Shown here piece by piece: positions 26,625 through 36,176 of a DNA stretch of 64,000 nucleotides. Source of the stretch: Pedobacter deserti. GTDB taxonomy: Bacteria > Bacteroidota > Bacteroidia > Sphingobacteriales > Sphingobacteriaceae. How positions within the stretch are numbered: position 1 is the first letter of the stretch; the number at the start of each line of letters is the position of its first letter. The notes under the pieces were generated by a model that was given only the letters and a program-made list of their open reading frames with translations, had not been told where the DNA came from and did no database searches. Position numbers and translations under genes: made by a program. Where the stretch lies: contig NZ_JAFMZQ010000001.1 of assembly GCF_024436415.1 (NCBI RefSeq), forward strand, positions 806,001-870,000, written 5' to 3'.

Positions 26625-27392
26625 TTAAAATATTTGCAGGTTTTGGTTCGATTTCTCAGTTAGAACGGTATAAGTATTCGCGAATTGCTCGGCCTTGCAC
26701 TTGCCAAGCAATACTCCAAGGAGCTTTTTTATGCGGTACTCCAGTTCTATCTTGAGCATACGGCTAAGGGTTTTAGGTTTTTTCAGTACCTCGAATTCGC
26801 AGAATTTGGTCGTGGCAACAGGCGTCTGTGTGATTTTGTCAGACACAATCTTCAGGCCTTCACTCTGCAAGAGGAAGCGGATCAGCGTGGGCGTGTACAT
26901 ATTGATGTGCCCGTAATCCAGGAAATGCTTCATGCGCTGGTCCACGTTAAAACGATAATCCAGGGGCACTTCAATGAGGAGGTGTTTGGCTACGCGCTTA
27001 AGTTCCCTGATGAGCATGCGCTCATGTTCTACGTGCTCCAGCACATGTGAAAGAATCACAAGGTCGAACTGTCCGTCGGCGTAAGGAATGTTATAACCAT
27101 CAAAACTACGCGCATCCTTCAACCTGTTCAGGTTACGGTTCAGGATGGCTGCTACGCCGCTATCGGCAATTTCCAGCGCGTATAGCTCTTCTCCGAAGCC
27201 CCACTCGTTCAGATAGTGCAGGATGCTGCCATCGCCCGCACCTACCTCGAGTACTTTTGCAGGCTTAAATCCGCGGCATACGTCTGTGATATTCTCCGCC
27301 TTTGATTTTGCACCGAGCATACGCCATTCAGCCTGACTGCCATCATAAAAATCGTTGTAGGCCTCGACGAGGTTGTCTGTTACGATAGCCAT
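26625..27392 (-). CDS. Class I SAM-dependent methyltransferase
   Basis: A 255-residue methyltransferase with motif I VLEVGAGDGSILHYL, an acidic end of strand 2 (YALEIADSG) and DLVILSHVLEHVEHERML. Such enzymes occur in glycan clusters as sugar or lipid methylases. It lies between another methyltransferase-like gene and a glycosyltransferase, 9 and 2 bases apart, so the three form one transcript. Confidence 0.85.
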   Translation of the reverse strand: MAIVTDNLVEAYNDFYDGSQAEWRMLGAKSKAENITDVCRGFKPAKVLEVGAGDGSILHYLNEWGFGEELYALEIADSGVAAILNRNLNRLKDARSFDGYNIPYADGQFDLVILSHVLEHVEHERMLIRELKRVAKHLLIEVPLDYRFNVDQRMKHFLDYGHINMYTPTLIRFLLQSEGLKIVSDKITQTPVATTKFCEFEVLKKPKTLSRMLKIELEYRIKKLLGVLLGKCKAEQFANTYTVLTEKSNQNLQIF

Positions 27393-27401
27393 ATTTGCCC
27401 G

Positions 27402-28037
27402 TTATAGTTTGACGCCGTCAATAATTAATGAGGAATAACCCAGGGGCTCGTTAAAGCGCTTGTCGAACCGGCGCGAGCGCAAAATAAAGCCGTCTTCCAC
27501 ATTCCAGTCCGTATAGTGAAACTGGCCCTGCTCATCGTAGTATTCAAGTAAATTGGGTTTAAACCCCGTCTCCTCGAAAACCTTACTTAGCTTATGATAA
27601 TCGTAAAGGATCTTATGGTCATGCGCCCCTTCTCCATATCCGCCTGGTTTCACCATATCGACGTATTCCGGGTTCGGGTGAAACCCGTCAGGCACCGCTA
27701 TGCGCACTATTCCACCCTTTTCAAGATAACGATTACAGTTTTTTAAGGCCACCAGCGCCTGCTCGTAAGTCAGATGCTCAAAAACATGTTCTGCAAGAAA
27801 TCGGGTCGCCTTTTTATCGCCAAACAGCTCACGGAAAGATTCCGCATTGAGCAGATTAAGGTTTTCTATATTGGTTGGATACCAGTCCGGATAGTCCGTA
27901 TTATGTGCCCCAATAATGATTTGCAGTTTACCCCGACTGTTTTTTATCACCGATTTCAGCCGGATGAGGTCCAGAGCATGCTTTGGTTTATAAACGATTG
28001 ATCTGATTTTAGCTCTTAAGGGTTTCAGGAATGCCAT
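27402..28037 (-). CDS. Methyltransferase-like protein with shortened SAM motif
   Basis: A 211-residue protein of the predicted methyltransferase class that has a reduced N-terminal SAM-binding segment (LQIIIGAHNTDYPDWYPTN). It keeps FLAEHVFEHLTYEQALVAL, the post-IV EHxxEH-type motif, and GGIVRIAVPDGFHPNPEY. The normal glycine-rich GxGxG is missing, so binding of SAM is uncertain. First gene of a three-gene unit with its own promoter. Confidence 0.75.
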   Translation of the reverse strand: MAFLKPLRAKIRSIVYKPKHALDLIRLKSVIKNSRGKLQIIIGAHNTDYPDWYPTNIENLNLLNAESFRELFGDKKATRFLAEHVFEHLTYEQALVALKNCNRYLEKGGIVRIAVPDGFHPNPEYVDMVKPGGYGEGAHDHKILYDYHKLSKVFEETGFKPNLLEYYDEQGQFHYTDWNVEDGFILRSRRFDKRFNEPLGYSSLIIDGVKL

Positions 28038-28059
28038 CAGCAGTTATGGTTTAGTAAAT

Positions 28060-28067
28060 CAAAGGTA
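28060..28067 (-). promoter_or_regulatory. -7 element TACCTTTG of the methyltransferase/GT unit
   Basis: On the minus strand TACCTTTG matches TAnnTTTG exactly and lies 22 bases upstream of the ATG at 28037. A T-rich stretch, but no clean TTG, lies at the -33 position. This suggests the unit is transcribed separately from the flippase gene upstream. Confidence 0.55.
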
Positions 28068-28198
28068 GCAGGTTATATGAAAAAAGCTAGCGTTTAAAAA
28101 CAAATCACCAGCCCCTTGCCGTGCCCCGGCCGTTTCCAGTCCAAGTCCGAGAATCGAAAAATGAATATGCCGCAATAGCATGTTGCCGGTCGGGCAGT

Positions 28199-29524
28199 TT
28201 ATCTGCGGAGCTTTTCGACAAGAGAAATCAGGGACAGTGATTTGAGCATCATAATACCCTGCTGCCTCGTTCTCGGTAGCAGCAGTATCCAAAAGTTGTT
28301 AACGATGTAAGCAATAAGTGTGGCGTAGGCGGCGCCCATAATGCCATACTTTGGGATCCAGAAGATATTCAGTACTACGTTTACGACGGCGCCCAGGGCG
28401 TTCCTCACCAGCGTGAGTTTTACCAGGCCTTCGGCAATAAGGTATTGTCCGCTTGCGGTGCTCAGAAATACAAAGATGGCCGACCAGATATGGACCGATA
28501 AGATCGGTGCGCCGGGTGCAAATTCATCGTTGAGCAACAGATCGAAAATTAAGGGAGCGAATATAGAGACTGAGATTGCAGCGGAAAGCCCAACCCATAC
28601 CATCAGGTCGTACAGGTCCTGCAGCCGCCTGATGTAACGAACCGGGTCGTCCCGCCTGGCGTTCATGATGGCCGGAAAAACAGAGGTTACAATGGCCACG
28701 GGTATGAAATACCAGGCTTCCGCGAGCATCACGACATTGGTATAAATACCCATGGCGCCAACGCCCAAATATCTTTCGATCATCAGTTGATCTATCCGCA
28801 TGTATACGTAGATCAATATGGCAGAAAAGGCCAGGGGCCAGGATTTTGACAGCAGGTAACCCGCAATGCGCCGGTCGAACGTCCATTTCCTTACCGAGCC
28901 ACCGTGTTTCTGGTAACTGAGCAGGTAGCCTGAAGCTAGTATCACCGCATCAAAAAGCAGAGCGCCGATAAACCAGGCAATATCTAAGCCGAGCAGGATG
29001 AAGGTCATTTTGGTCGCAGCCGATATCAGGTTGGCACTCACCTGAACCCGCATGATATACTTTGCCTGTGTCCTCGACTGGAAATAACTCTCTATAATGT
29101 TGAATGCCTGTATCGCTGCGGTGAGCCCTACTGTGAGCACATAGCTTAGTGGCGTGGCAATAGGTTCCTGATTATTTAATAAAGTATAAGTCAGATAGAT
29201 TAGCGGAAGCACCGTAAGGCCGCCTGCCAGTTTGAGGAAAAAAGCAGTTCCCAGGAGCAGGTCTTTCTTTTCAGGCTTGCGAAGCAGTTCGCGGGTAACA
29301 AAGCCATCAAGTCCTAAAGCGGCCGCAGCTATAAAAAAGGTGCAAAATGCTGTTGGAAAGGAGTAAATACCAAGCTTTGTTTTCAGCAGATAGTTCGAGA
29401 GCGCGATGCTGACCAGGATCTTAATCCCCATGCTCGCAACCCGGGCAATCATGAGCCAGCCGGTATTCTTAAGGTATTTGTTAAAAGCAGCTTCGTCGAA
29501 GCCTTTGATTGCCGGAACCTTCAT
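28199..29524 (-). CDS. Polysaccharide flippase (Wzx/MOP superfamily)
   Basis: A 441-residue polytopic membrane protein of the oligosaccharide flippase (PST/MOP) family, with about 12-14 hydrophobic helices. The N-terminal helix region TGWLMIARVASMGIKILVSI is typical, and RMDQ-type segments such as VYMRIDQLMIERYLGVGAMG are diagnostic. It would move lipid-linked glycan units across the inner membrane, fitting the neighbouring transferases. It lies 18 bases after the HAD phosphatase gene on the same strand. Confidence 0.9.
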   Translation of the reverse strand: MKVPAIKGFDEAAFNKYLKNTGWLMIARVASMGIKILVSIALSNYLLKTKLGIYSFPTAFCTFFIAAAALGLDGFVTRELLRKPEKKDLLLGTAFFLKLAGGLTVLPLIYLTYTLLNNQEPIATPLSYVLTVGLTAAIQAFNIIESYFQSRTQAKYIMRVQVSANLISAATKMTFILLGLDIAWFIGALLFDAVILASGYLLSYQKHGGSVRKWTFDRRIAGYLLSKSWPLAFSAILIYVYMRIDQLMIERYLGVGAMGIYTNVVMLAEAWYFIPVAIVTSVFPAIMNARRDDPVRYIRRLQDLYDLMVWVGLSAAISVSIFAPLIFDLLLNDEFAPGAPILSVHIWSAIFVFLSTASGQYLIAEGLVKLTLVRNALGAVVNVVLNIFWIPKYGIMGAAYATLIAYIVNNFWILLLPRTRQQGIMMLKSLSLISLVEKLRR

Positions 29525-29542
29525 CGCTGTAAAGATGGTAAT

Positions 29543-30232
29543 TTAAAAGTGCAGCAGCAATTCTTCCAGGTGGTTGATCTGCCAGATCACGTCGGGCGGC
29601 GTCTCTTTGTTGGCCGGGTTAAAAAAAATGGCCTTCATGCCGAAATCCTGTGCACCTCTTATATCCGCCTCAATGCTGTCGCCTATCATGATGCACTCCT
29701 GTTTTTGTGCTCCGGCATTGCGAAGTGCAAATTCGAATATGGCCCTGTCGGGTTTGTTTACGCCCGCATCTTCCGAAATGATGATATTGTCGAAATAGGG
29801 GTTGAGCCGGCACACTTCCAGTTTTATGAGTGTAGATTCCTTGAACCCGTTGGAAATGATATGCAGTTTATATTTCTGCCTGAGGTAGGTCAAGACTTTT
29901 TCTGCCCCGGCAAACAGGTTTGTTTTGGTGGGCGTGATGCGGACATAGTCGTCTTCAAATTGCGGCGGGATTTGATCGGGATGAATACCTAGCTGTATGA
30001 AAGTTTGCGAAAAACGCTGACTACGAAGGGTATCCTTACTGATTTTTCCTAGGTGGTAGTCGGCCCACAGCTTATGGTTGTTTTCTGTGTAAGTTTGGAT
30101 AAAAGTTTCGCAGCATTCGACCCCGAGCGTGTGCAACTTATAGCTGGCATAGAGTTCACTCAGGGTTTCCCGCGCATTGCGGTCAAAATCCCACAGCGTG
30201 TGATCCAGGTCGAAGAAGATATGTCTGATCAT
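29543..30232 (-). CDS. YjjG family HAD-type pyrimidine nucleotidase
   Basis: A 229-residue HAD hydrolase. Motif I is [14 protein letters not shown] (nucleophile Asp), motif II is in IISNGF, motif III is the Lys in NKPD, and motif IV is [13 protein letters not shown]. The WDFDRN sequence and length fit the YjjG group, which dephosphorylates non-canonical pyrimidine nucleotides. It is divergent from uvrB. Confidence 0.9.
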   Translation of the reverse strand: MIRHIFFDLDHTLWDFDRNARETLSELYASYKLHTLGVECCETFIQTYTENNHKLWADYHLGKISKDTLRSQRFSQTFIQLGIHPDQIPPQFEDDYVRITPTKTNLFAGAEKVLTYLRQKYKLHIISNGFKESTLIKLEVCRLNPYFDNIIISEDAGVNKPDRAIFEFALRNAGAQKQECIMIGDSIEADIRGAQDFGMKAIFFNPANKETPPDVIWQINHLEELLLHF

Positions 30233-30267
30233 GACAGTAGGCCGAAAAATTTGTAAAGATATATGTT

Positions 30268-30275
30268 TATCTTTG
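30268..30275 (+). promoter_or_regulatory. uvrB -7 element TATCTTTG
   Basis: Exact TAnnTTTG match ending 6 bases before the uvrB ATG at 30282, so the mRNA would have almost no leader. A TTTG at 30250-30253 is closer (14 bases) than the usual -33 spacing. Confidence 0.55.
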
Positions 30276-30281
30276 ATATCT

Positions 30282-32324
30282 ATGAAATTCCAACTTGTTT
30301 CAGATTATAAACCCATGGGCGATCAGCCGGAGGCGATCCGGCAGCTTGTAAACGGCGTTACGGCCGACGAGCATTATCAAACACTTCTTGGGGTTACCGG
30401 ATCGGGGAAAACTTTCACAATAGCCAACGTTATTGAGCAGACCCAAAAGCCAACGCTGATACTTAGCCATAACAAGACGCTTGCCGCACAGCTTTACGGC
30501 GAGTTTAAACAGTTCTTTCCTGACAATGCGGTCAACTATTTCGTCTCCTATTACGATTATTATCAGCCAGAGGCCTTTATAGCTTCTACGAACACCTATA
30601 TCGAAAAAGACCTCGCCATCAATGAGGAAATTGAGAAGCTAAGGCTAAGGACGACATCGGCGCTGATGTCGGGCCGCCGGGACGTTATTGTGGTGTCGTC
30701 CATATCCTGTATTTATGGTATGGGTAATCCGGAAGATTTCTCCAGGTCTGTTTTCAGATTCTCTGTGGGTACGCGGATTTCAAGAAATTCCTTTCTGCAT
30801 AGTCTGGTAGAGATTCTGTATGCGCGGACAACCAACGACTTTAAGCGGGGGACTTTCCGGGTTAAGGGTGATACAGTTGATATATTCCCGGCATACCTGG
30901 ACACGGCGTACAGGGTTTCTTTCTTCGGCGACGATATTGAGGAGCTTTCCATGATCGATCCGGTAACCGGAAAGACCCTGGAGAAGATGGAAGACATGGC
31001 GGTGTATCCGGCCAACCTGTTCGTAACGCCTAAAGATCGCTTTAATGCGTCTATCTGGGGTATACAGGAGGAACTTGAAGTTCGTAAGAACCAGTTGATA
31101 GGCGACCGGCAATTGCTGGAGGCCAAGCGGCTGGAAGAGCGTGTTAATTTCGATATTGAAATGATGAAGGAACTGGGGTATTGTTCAGGCATTGAGAATT
31201 ATTCGCGGTTCTTTGACGGTCGCGCTCCTGGCATGCGTCCTTTCTGTTTGCTGGACTATTTTCCGGACGACTACCTGATGGTGATCGATGAAAGCCATGT
31301 GACAGTGCCGCAGATCAGGGCGATGTATGGCGGCGACCGCTCCAGAAAGATGTCGCTGGTAGAATATGGCTTCCGGCTTCCCTCTGCGCTTGACAACCGG
31401 CCGTTGAATTTTGATGAGTTTGAGCGTTTGGCGCCGCAAACGATATATGTGAGCGCTACACCCGGCGACTATGAATTGCAGAAGTCGGACGGCGTATATA
31501 TTGAGCAGGTGATCCGGCCTACCGGTCTGCTTGACCCGCTGATTGATGTACGGCCGGCTATCAATCAGGTGGATGATCTGTTGGACGAGATCGACAAAAC
31601 GATCCAGATGGGCGACCGCGTGCTGGTCACAACGCTCACAAAGCGCATGGCTGAGGAGCTGACCAAGTATATGGACAGGCTCAACATTCGCTGCCGGTAT
31701 ATTCACTCAGAAGTGAAGACGCTGGAGCGTGTCGAAATTCTGCGGGGCCTTAGACTCGGCGAGTTTGATGTGCTGATCGGGATTAACCTGTTGCGTGAAG
31801 GGCTTGATTTGCCGGAGGTATCGCTGGTAGCCATTCTGGATGCCGACAAAGAAGGTTTCCTAAGGTCTGAAAGATCATTGATCCAGACCATTGGCCGGGC
31901 TGCGCGAAACGACCGCGGGCGGGTGATCATGTATGCAGACAGTATTACAGAATCGATGGAAAAAACCATTGAAGAAACCAATCGCAGACGTGAAAAGCAG
32001 ATCACTTATAACCATGAGCATGGTATTGTGCCAAAAACGGTCGGCAAAAGCCGGGAAGCTATCCTGGAACAGACCTCCGTGCTGGAGTTTTCGGCTGGCG
32101 AAGCAAAAAGGGCTAAGGCATACGTGGAGGTAGATGAGGTGAGTATGGCCGCCGATCCGATCGTGCAGTATATGACGAAAGCGGAAATGCAAAAGTCGAT
32201 CGATAAAACGCGTAAAGAAATGAGCAAGGCCGCCAAAGATATGGACTTCCTGCTGGCTGCGCGGCTCCGGGACGAGATGTTTGCCATGGAGAAATTGATG
32301 CAGGAGAAATTTGGCAAAGGATAA
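30282..32324 (+). CDS. uvrB: Excinuclease ABC subunit B
   Basis: DNA helicase-like damage verification subunit of nucleotide excision repair, 680 residues. Walker A is GVTGSGKT (37-44), the beta-hairpin region is [11 protein letters not shown] (90-99), the DEAD-like box is VIDESHV, and helicase motif VI is QTIGRAARN. The C-terminal UVR domain is around [20 protein letters not shown]. The ATG at 30282 gives the family start MKFQLVSDY; the upstream in-frame ATG would precede the promoter. Confidence 0.97.
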   Translation: MKFQLVSDYKPMGDQPEAIRQLVNGVTADEHYQTLLGVTGSGKTFTIANVIEQTQKPTLILSHNKTLAAQLYGEFKQFFPDNAVNYFVSYYDYYQPEAFIASTNTYIEKDLAINEEIEKLRLRTTSALMSGRRDVIVVSSISCIYGMGNPEDFSRSVFRFSVGTRISRNSFLHSLVEILYARTTNDFKRGTFRVKGDTVDIFPAYLDTAYRVSFFGDDIEELSMIDPVTGKTLEKMEDMAVYPANLFVTPKDRFNASIWGIQEELEVRKNQLIGDRQLLEAKRLEERVNFDIEMMKELGYCSGIENYSRFFDGRAPGMRPFCLLDYFPDDYLMVIDESHVTVPQIRAMYGGDRSRKMSLVEYGFRLPSALDNRPLNFDEFERLAPQTIYVSATPGDYELQKSDGVYIEQVIRPTGLLDPLIDVRPAINQVDDLLDEIDKTIQMGDRVLVTTLTKRMAEELTKYMDRLNIRCRYIHSEVKTLERVEILRGLRLGEFDVLIGINLLREGLDLPEVSLVAILDADKEGFLRSERSLIQTIGRAARNDRGRVIMYADSITESMEKTIEETNRRREKQITYNHEHGIVPKTVGKSREAILEQTSVLEFSAGEAKRAKAYVEVDEVSMAADPIVQYMTKAEMQKSIDKTRKEMSKAAKDMDFLLAARLRDEMFAMEKLMQEKFGKG

Positions 32325-32338
32325 TACTTCTATATTTG
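32310..32338 (+). promoter_or_regulatory. DUF4834 gene promoter
   Basis: TTTG at 32310-32313 and TATATTTG at 32331-32338 are separated by 17 bases, near the Bacteroidota optimum. The -7 element lies 18 bases before the ATG at 32357. It overlaps the end of uvrB. Confidence 0.6.
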
Positions 32339-32356
32339 TCGCGTTAACGAATAAAC

Positions 32357-32602
32357 ATGGGTTTAATTAAATTTATACTGATCACGGTACTGATACTCTA
32401 CATCATCCGGATCATCATACGCCTTATCTTTCCTATGGTATTGAAGGGGTTATTCAGTAAAATGCAGCAGCAACCGGGGCAGCAAGCCTATAACAGGCAA
32501 CGCCCTGAAGGCGATATTTCTATCGACTATATGCCACCGAGCGCAAAAACGGGTAAGACCGACAAGCTGGGCGATTTTGTAGATTACGAAGAGATAAAAT
32601 AA
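32357..32602 (+). CDS. DUF4834 family small membrane protein
   Basis: An 81-residue protein with one N-terminal transmembrane helix (IKFILITVLILYIIRIIIRL) and a hydrophilic tail ending with the family-typical GDFVDYEEIK. Function unknown. It stands alone between uvrB and yfhO, with its own promoter and a terminator. Confidence 0.85.
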   Translation: MGLIKFILITVLILYIIRIIIRLIFPMVLKGLFSKMQQQPGQQAYNRQRPEGDISIDYMPPSAKTGKTDKLGDFVDYEEIK

Positions 32603-32604
32603 AA

Positions 32605-32630
32605 TCTTCATCTTTTGTGAAGAGTTTTTT
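32605..32630 (+). terminator. Short hairpin terminator after the DUF4834 gene
   Basis: TCTTCA (32605-32610) pairs with TGAAGA (32618-32623), 7-base loop, then G and six T. The stem is short and AT-rich, so termination may be partial. Confidence 0.6.
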
Positions 32631-32633
32631 ATC

Positions 32634-32641
32634 TAAGTTTG
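32634..32641 (+). promoter_or_regulatory. YfhO gene -7 element TAAGTTTG
   Basis: Exact TAnnTTTG match 28 bases before the ATG at 32670. The nearest TTTG (32614-32617) lies inside the terminator loop, at a slightly short spacing of 16 bases. Promoter and terminator are therefore nested. Confidence 0.5.
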
Positions 32642-32669
32642 GGGTGGATTGATATTAAACAAACCTTAA

Positions 32670-35150
32670 ATGAATAACTGGTTAAAAGCAAATGGCATCC
32701 ACCTGGCCATTATCGGGTTTTTTGTTGTAATCTGCTTTGCGTACTTCAGCCCGGTGCTGCAAGGTAAGGCACCGGCGCAGCACGACGTCATACAGGCCAA
32801 GGCGATGGCCAAGGAGATTACGGAATACAGGGAAAAAGAGGGCAAGGGGCCGCTGTGGACCAACCAGATGTTTGGAGGAATGCCTGCTTATCAGATATGG
32901 GTAAAACACCCGCTGAATATTACCACCTACGTAATCGATTTTATTAAAGACGTATTCCCGGAACCGGTAGATGTGGTATTGCTTTACCTGCTGGGTGCGT
33001 ACCTGCTTTTCTGTGTTTTAAGGATTCATCCCTTGCTTGCCGCCGCGGGTGCGGTGGCATTTGCGTTCACTTCATATAATTTTATCATTATCGCTGCTGG
33101 GCATAGTGGTAAGGCTTTGGCGATTGCTTTTTTTGCACCGATCATTGCGGGGGTGTTGCTTACGCTCCGGGGCAGATATTTGCTTGGCGGTAGCTTAACG
33201 GCACTGTTTATGGCGCTGCAGATTCGCGCGAGCCATATACAGATGAGCTATTACCTGATGATGGCCATGCTGATTTTTATTGGTATAGAGATTTACCATG
33301 CGGTTAAGGCCAGGCAGACCAAACCTCTTTGGCAGTCCATCGGCATATTGGCGGCCGCGGTGTTGCTGGCCTGTATGGTAAATGCCGGCAAGCTTTGGAC
33401 AACCTATGAATATGGTAAAGAGTCGAACCGTGGCAGGGCAAACCTGACTTCTGTTTCGGAAAACGAGCAGAATGGTGTACCTAAGGAATATGCCTACGGC
33501 TGGAGCCAAGGCGTAGCAGAAAGTTTCACATTCCTGATCCCTGATCTTTATGGTGGGGCGAGCGGTACAGGCGCACTGGTAAAACCTGAAAGCAATACTT
33601 ATAAAACACTGCAGAGTGTGGTAGGCGGTGATCCTACCGGAGCAATACAGCAACTGGGTAGTCAGATCGGGCTGCAGCAGTACTGGGGCGAGAAACCGGG
33701 CACTTCGGGGCCGTATTATTTTGGCGCTATTGTTTGCTTCCTGTTTGTATTCGGTCTGTTTGTCGTGAAGAGCCGCTTTAAATGGTGGGTTGTGGCTACA
33801 ACAGTATTGTTTATGCTGCTTTCTTTCGGTAAGAACTTTCCATTGGTGTCTGATTTGTTTTTCGATTATTTCCCGCTTTATAATAAATTCCGGGCGGTTG
33901 AATCTATACTTGCTGTCGTTGGGCTTATGGTTCCTATTCTTGCCTTTTTCGCAGTACGTGAAATACAAGAAGGCGGTTACGATGCTAAGACACTGACAAA
34001 AAAGGCGGGAATTGCTGCCGGTATCACCGGAGGGTTTGCCTTGCTGGTAGCCATTATGCCTACCGCTTTTTTCAGCTTTACAACATCATTTCACCCGCAG
34101 ATGGTCCAGGCGCTTACGCAGATGCTTGATAACAACGCAGGAATGGCTCAGTCGATCGCTGGCGCGTTGGTGTCTGACCGTGCCGACATTGCCCGGGCAG
34201 ACGCACTAAGGTCGGCCATATTTATTGCGATTGGGTTTGGCCTGCTTTGGGCGCTCATTAACAAGAGAATGGCTATGCAAACTGTATTCATATTGCTTGG
34301 CCTCGCCATTCTGATTGACATGTGGCAGGTCGACAAGCGTTACCTGAACAACAGCAACTTCGTAAACAAGTCGGATCTGGACAATCATTTTCAGCCCAGG
34401 GAAGTTGATACGTTTATTTTGGCCGACAAAGATCCGGACTATAGGGTGCTCGATCTCACTATAAGTACGTTTTCGGATGCCAGTGCATCTCAGTTTCACA
34501 AGACTGTAGGCGGGTACCATGCAGTAAAATTGAAGCGTTATCAGGAATTGATCGACAAACAGTTTAGCAAAAGTATCAACCAGGACGTGCTGGATATGCT
34601 GAATACCAAATATGTGATCACTCAGGATCCGCAGACCGGAGCTTCAAAGATGCAGGCGAATGCTACGGCTGCAGGACATGCATGGATCGTTCCGCGTATT
34701 CAGTTTGTTAAAAATGCTGACGAAGAGATGACCGCCATCAGCAGTTTTGATCCAAAGGCGGAAGCTATCGTGGATCAGCGCTTTAAGGGTATGATCGATG
34801 AAAAGCGTGGTATCGGGGCTGATCCGACCGCTTTTATTAAGTTGGAAAGTTATCACCCGGATCACCTGGTGTATTCGTATTCCGCTCCCCGCGATATCAT
34901 TGCGGTGTTTTCGGAGATTTACTATGACAAAGGCTGGAACATGTATGTTGACGGGGTTAAGAAGCCTTACTTCCGGGCAAATTATGTGTTGAGGGCCGCA
35001 CAGCTTGAGGCGGGCAACCATAAAGTGGAGTTTAAGTTTGAACCGGTGTCCTACTACATGGGTGAAAACATCTCACTTGCCGGGTCAATACTTCTACTGG
35101 CTGGTTTTGGCTTCTCCATTTATACATCAAGAAAGAAGAAAAGCGCGTAG
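32670..35150 (+). CDS. YfhO family membrane protein
   Basis: An 826-residue polytopic protein of the YfhO/GT-C-like group, with a conserved start LAIIGFFVVICFAYFSPVLQG and MFGGMPAYQIW. Many helices follow (about 12), and a large C-terminal soluble part includes RVLDLTISTFSDASASQFHKT. YfhO relatives are lipid-linked sugar transferases; in Gram-positives they glycosylate lipoteichoic acid. In this organism the acceptor is unknown. A glycosyltransferase gene follows directly. Confidence 0.85.
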   Translation: MNNWLKANGIHLAIIGFFVVICFAYFSPVLQGKAPAQHDVIQAKAMAKEITEYREKEGKGPLWTNQMFGGMPAYQIWVKHPLNITTYVIDFIKDVFPEPVDVVLLYLLGAYLLFCVLRIHPLLAAAGAVAFAFTSYNFIIIAAGHSGKALAIAFFAPIIAGVLLTLRGRYLLGGSLTALFMALQIRASHIQMSYYLMMAMLIFIGIEIYHAVKARQTKPLWQSIGILAAAVLLACMVNAGKLWTTYEYGKESNRGRANLTSVSENEQNGVPKEYAYGWSQGVAESFTFLIPDLYGGASGTGALVKPESNTYKTLQSVVGGDPTGAIQQLGSQIGLQQYWGEKPGTSGPYYFGAIVCFLFVFGLFVVKSRFKWWVVATTVLFMLLSFGKNFPLVSDLFFDYFPLYNKFRAVESILAVVGLMVPILAFFAVREIQEGGYDAKTLTKKAGIAAGITGGFALLVAIMPTAFFSFTTSFHPQMVQALTQMLDNNAGMAQSIAGALVSDRADIARADALRSAIFIAIGFGLLWALINKRMAMQTVFILLGLAILIDMWQVDKRYLNNSNFVNKSDLDNHFQPREVDTFILADKDPDYRVLDLTISTFSDASASQFHKTVGGYHAVKLKRYQELIDKQFSKSINQDVLDMLNTKYVITQDPQTGASKMQANATAAGHAWIVPRIQFVKNADEEMTAISSFDPKAEAIVDQRFKGMIDEKRGIGADPTAFIKLESYHPDHLVYSYSAPRDIIAVFSEIYYDKGWNMYVDGVKKPYFRANYVLRAAQLEAGNHKVEFKFEPVSYYMGENISLAGSILLLAGFGFSIYTSRKKKSA

Positions 35151-35165
35151 GAGAGATCGGCTGCT

Positions 35166-36152
35166 TTGAAAATCCTTTATGCTATACAGGGAACAGGAAA
35201 CGGACATATTAGTCGCGCCCGTGAAATTGTACCGCTGCTGGAAAGATATGGGGAGGTAGACCTGCTTGTAAGCGGCACGCAGGCTGATGTATGGCCGGTG
35301 CAGCAGGTAAAATACCAGTTGCACGGTTTCAGTTTTGTTTTTGGAAAGAAGGGTGGGGTAGATCATTACAGCACCTGGAAAACGATGGACCTGCGCAGGT
35401 TTATCCGAGATGTACGGCAGCTCGCATTAAAAGAATATAACCTGATCCTGAACGACTTTGAGCCCGTCACAGCCTGGGCCTGCCGGCAGCAGGGGGTGGA
35501 GAGTGTGGGCCTTAGCCATCAGGCGGCCTTCCAGTCGCCCAAAGTGCCCAGGCCAAAAAGTATCGACTGGGCTCAGCTCGTGTTAAAATACTATGCGCCG
35601 GCATCGCATTACGTTGGCTTTCATTTTGACAAATACGACGACTTTATCTATACGCCGGTGGTACGTTCTGAGATTCGTAATGCGCCGGTTTCAGACGAAG
35701 GACACTATACCGTTTACCTGCCAGCGATTGATGACCGCATACTGGTCCCTTTGCTAAAGCAAATACCTTCCGTAAGATGGGAAGTATTCTCTAAACATGC
35801 GGTAAGTAATTATGAAGAAGGTAATGTGCTTGTGAACCGGATCAATAATGAGCAGTTTAACCATAGCCTTGCGTCCTGCACAGGCCTTTTTACCGGCGGT
35901 GGTTTTGAGGGACCGGCAGAAGCGCTTTTTTTGGGGAAGAAACTTCTGGTTGCACCCATGAAGTTCCAGTATGAGCAACAATGCAATGCCTATGCGCTCA
36001 AGCAGGCGGGAATCCCTGTGATATGGGGCAGTAACAAGAACTGGTTACCAGAAATAAAGGCATGGATAGAAAGCAGGCAGGAGCACCAATTCAGTTTTCC
36101 TGACGAAACTGCAGCCGTGATTGATCAGGTTGTCAGGCAGTTTGCCAGATAA
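35166..36152 (+). CDS. GT-B glycosyltransferase, MurG/MJ1255-like
   Basis: A 328-residue protein with a GT-B N-terminal loop YAIQGTGNGHISRAREI and a C-terminal donor site region TGLFTGGGFEGPAEALFLGK. These are characteristic of the MJ1255/VC2487-type glycosyltransferases. I accept a TTG start because it yields the family start MKILYAIQGTGNGH and is preceded by AGGAGAG about 10 bases upstream; there is no ATG nearby. It probably acts with the preceding YfhO protein. Confidence 0.82.
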   Translation: MKILYAIQGTGNGHISRAREIVPLLERYGEVDLLVSGTQADVWPVQQVKYQLHGFSFVFGKKGGVDHYSTWKTMDLRRFIRDVRQLALKEYNLILNDFEPVTAWACRQQGVESVGLSHQAAFQSPKVPRPKSIDWAQLVLKYYAPASHYVGFHFDKYDDFIYTPVVRSEIRNAPVSDEGHYTVYLPAIDDRILVPLLKQIPSVRWEVFSKHAVSNYEEGNVLVNRINNEQFNHSLASCTGLFTGGGFEGPAEALFLGKKLLVAPMKFQYEQQCNAYALKQAGIPVIWGSNKNWLPEIKAWIESRQEHQFSFPDETAAVIDQVVRQFAR

Positions 36153-36176
36153 TTTACTTTAATTTGCTTAAGCTTA

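Noticed and set aside
28059..28292. Minus-strand 77-codon frame between the methyltransferase and flippase genes
   Set aside because: It overlaps the flippase 3' end in another frame and has no recognisable feature. The non-overlapping part (28038-28198) appears to be simple intergenic DNA with a promoter.
30231..30281. Upstream in-frame start for uvrB
   Set aside because: It precedes the -7 box and adds 17 residues missing in the family.
33195..33968. Minus-strand open frame of 257 codons within the YfhO gene
   Set aside because: It lies entirely inside a well-supported membrane protein gene and shows no family features; shadow frame.
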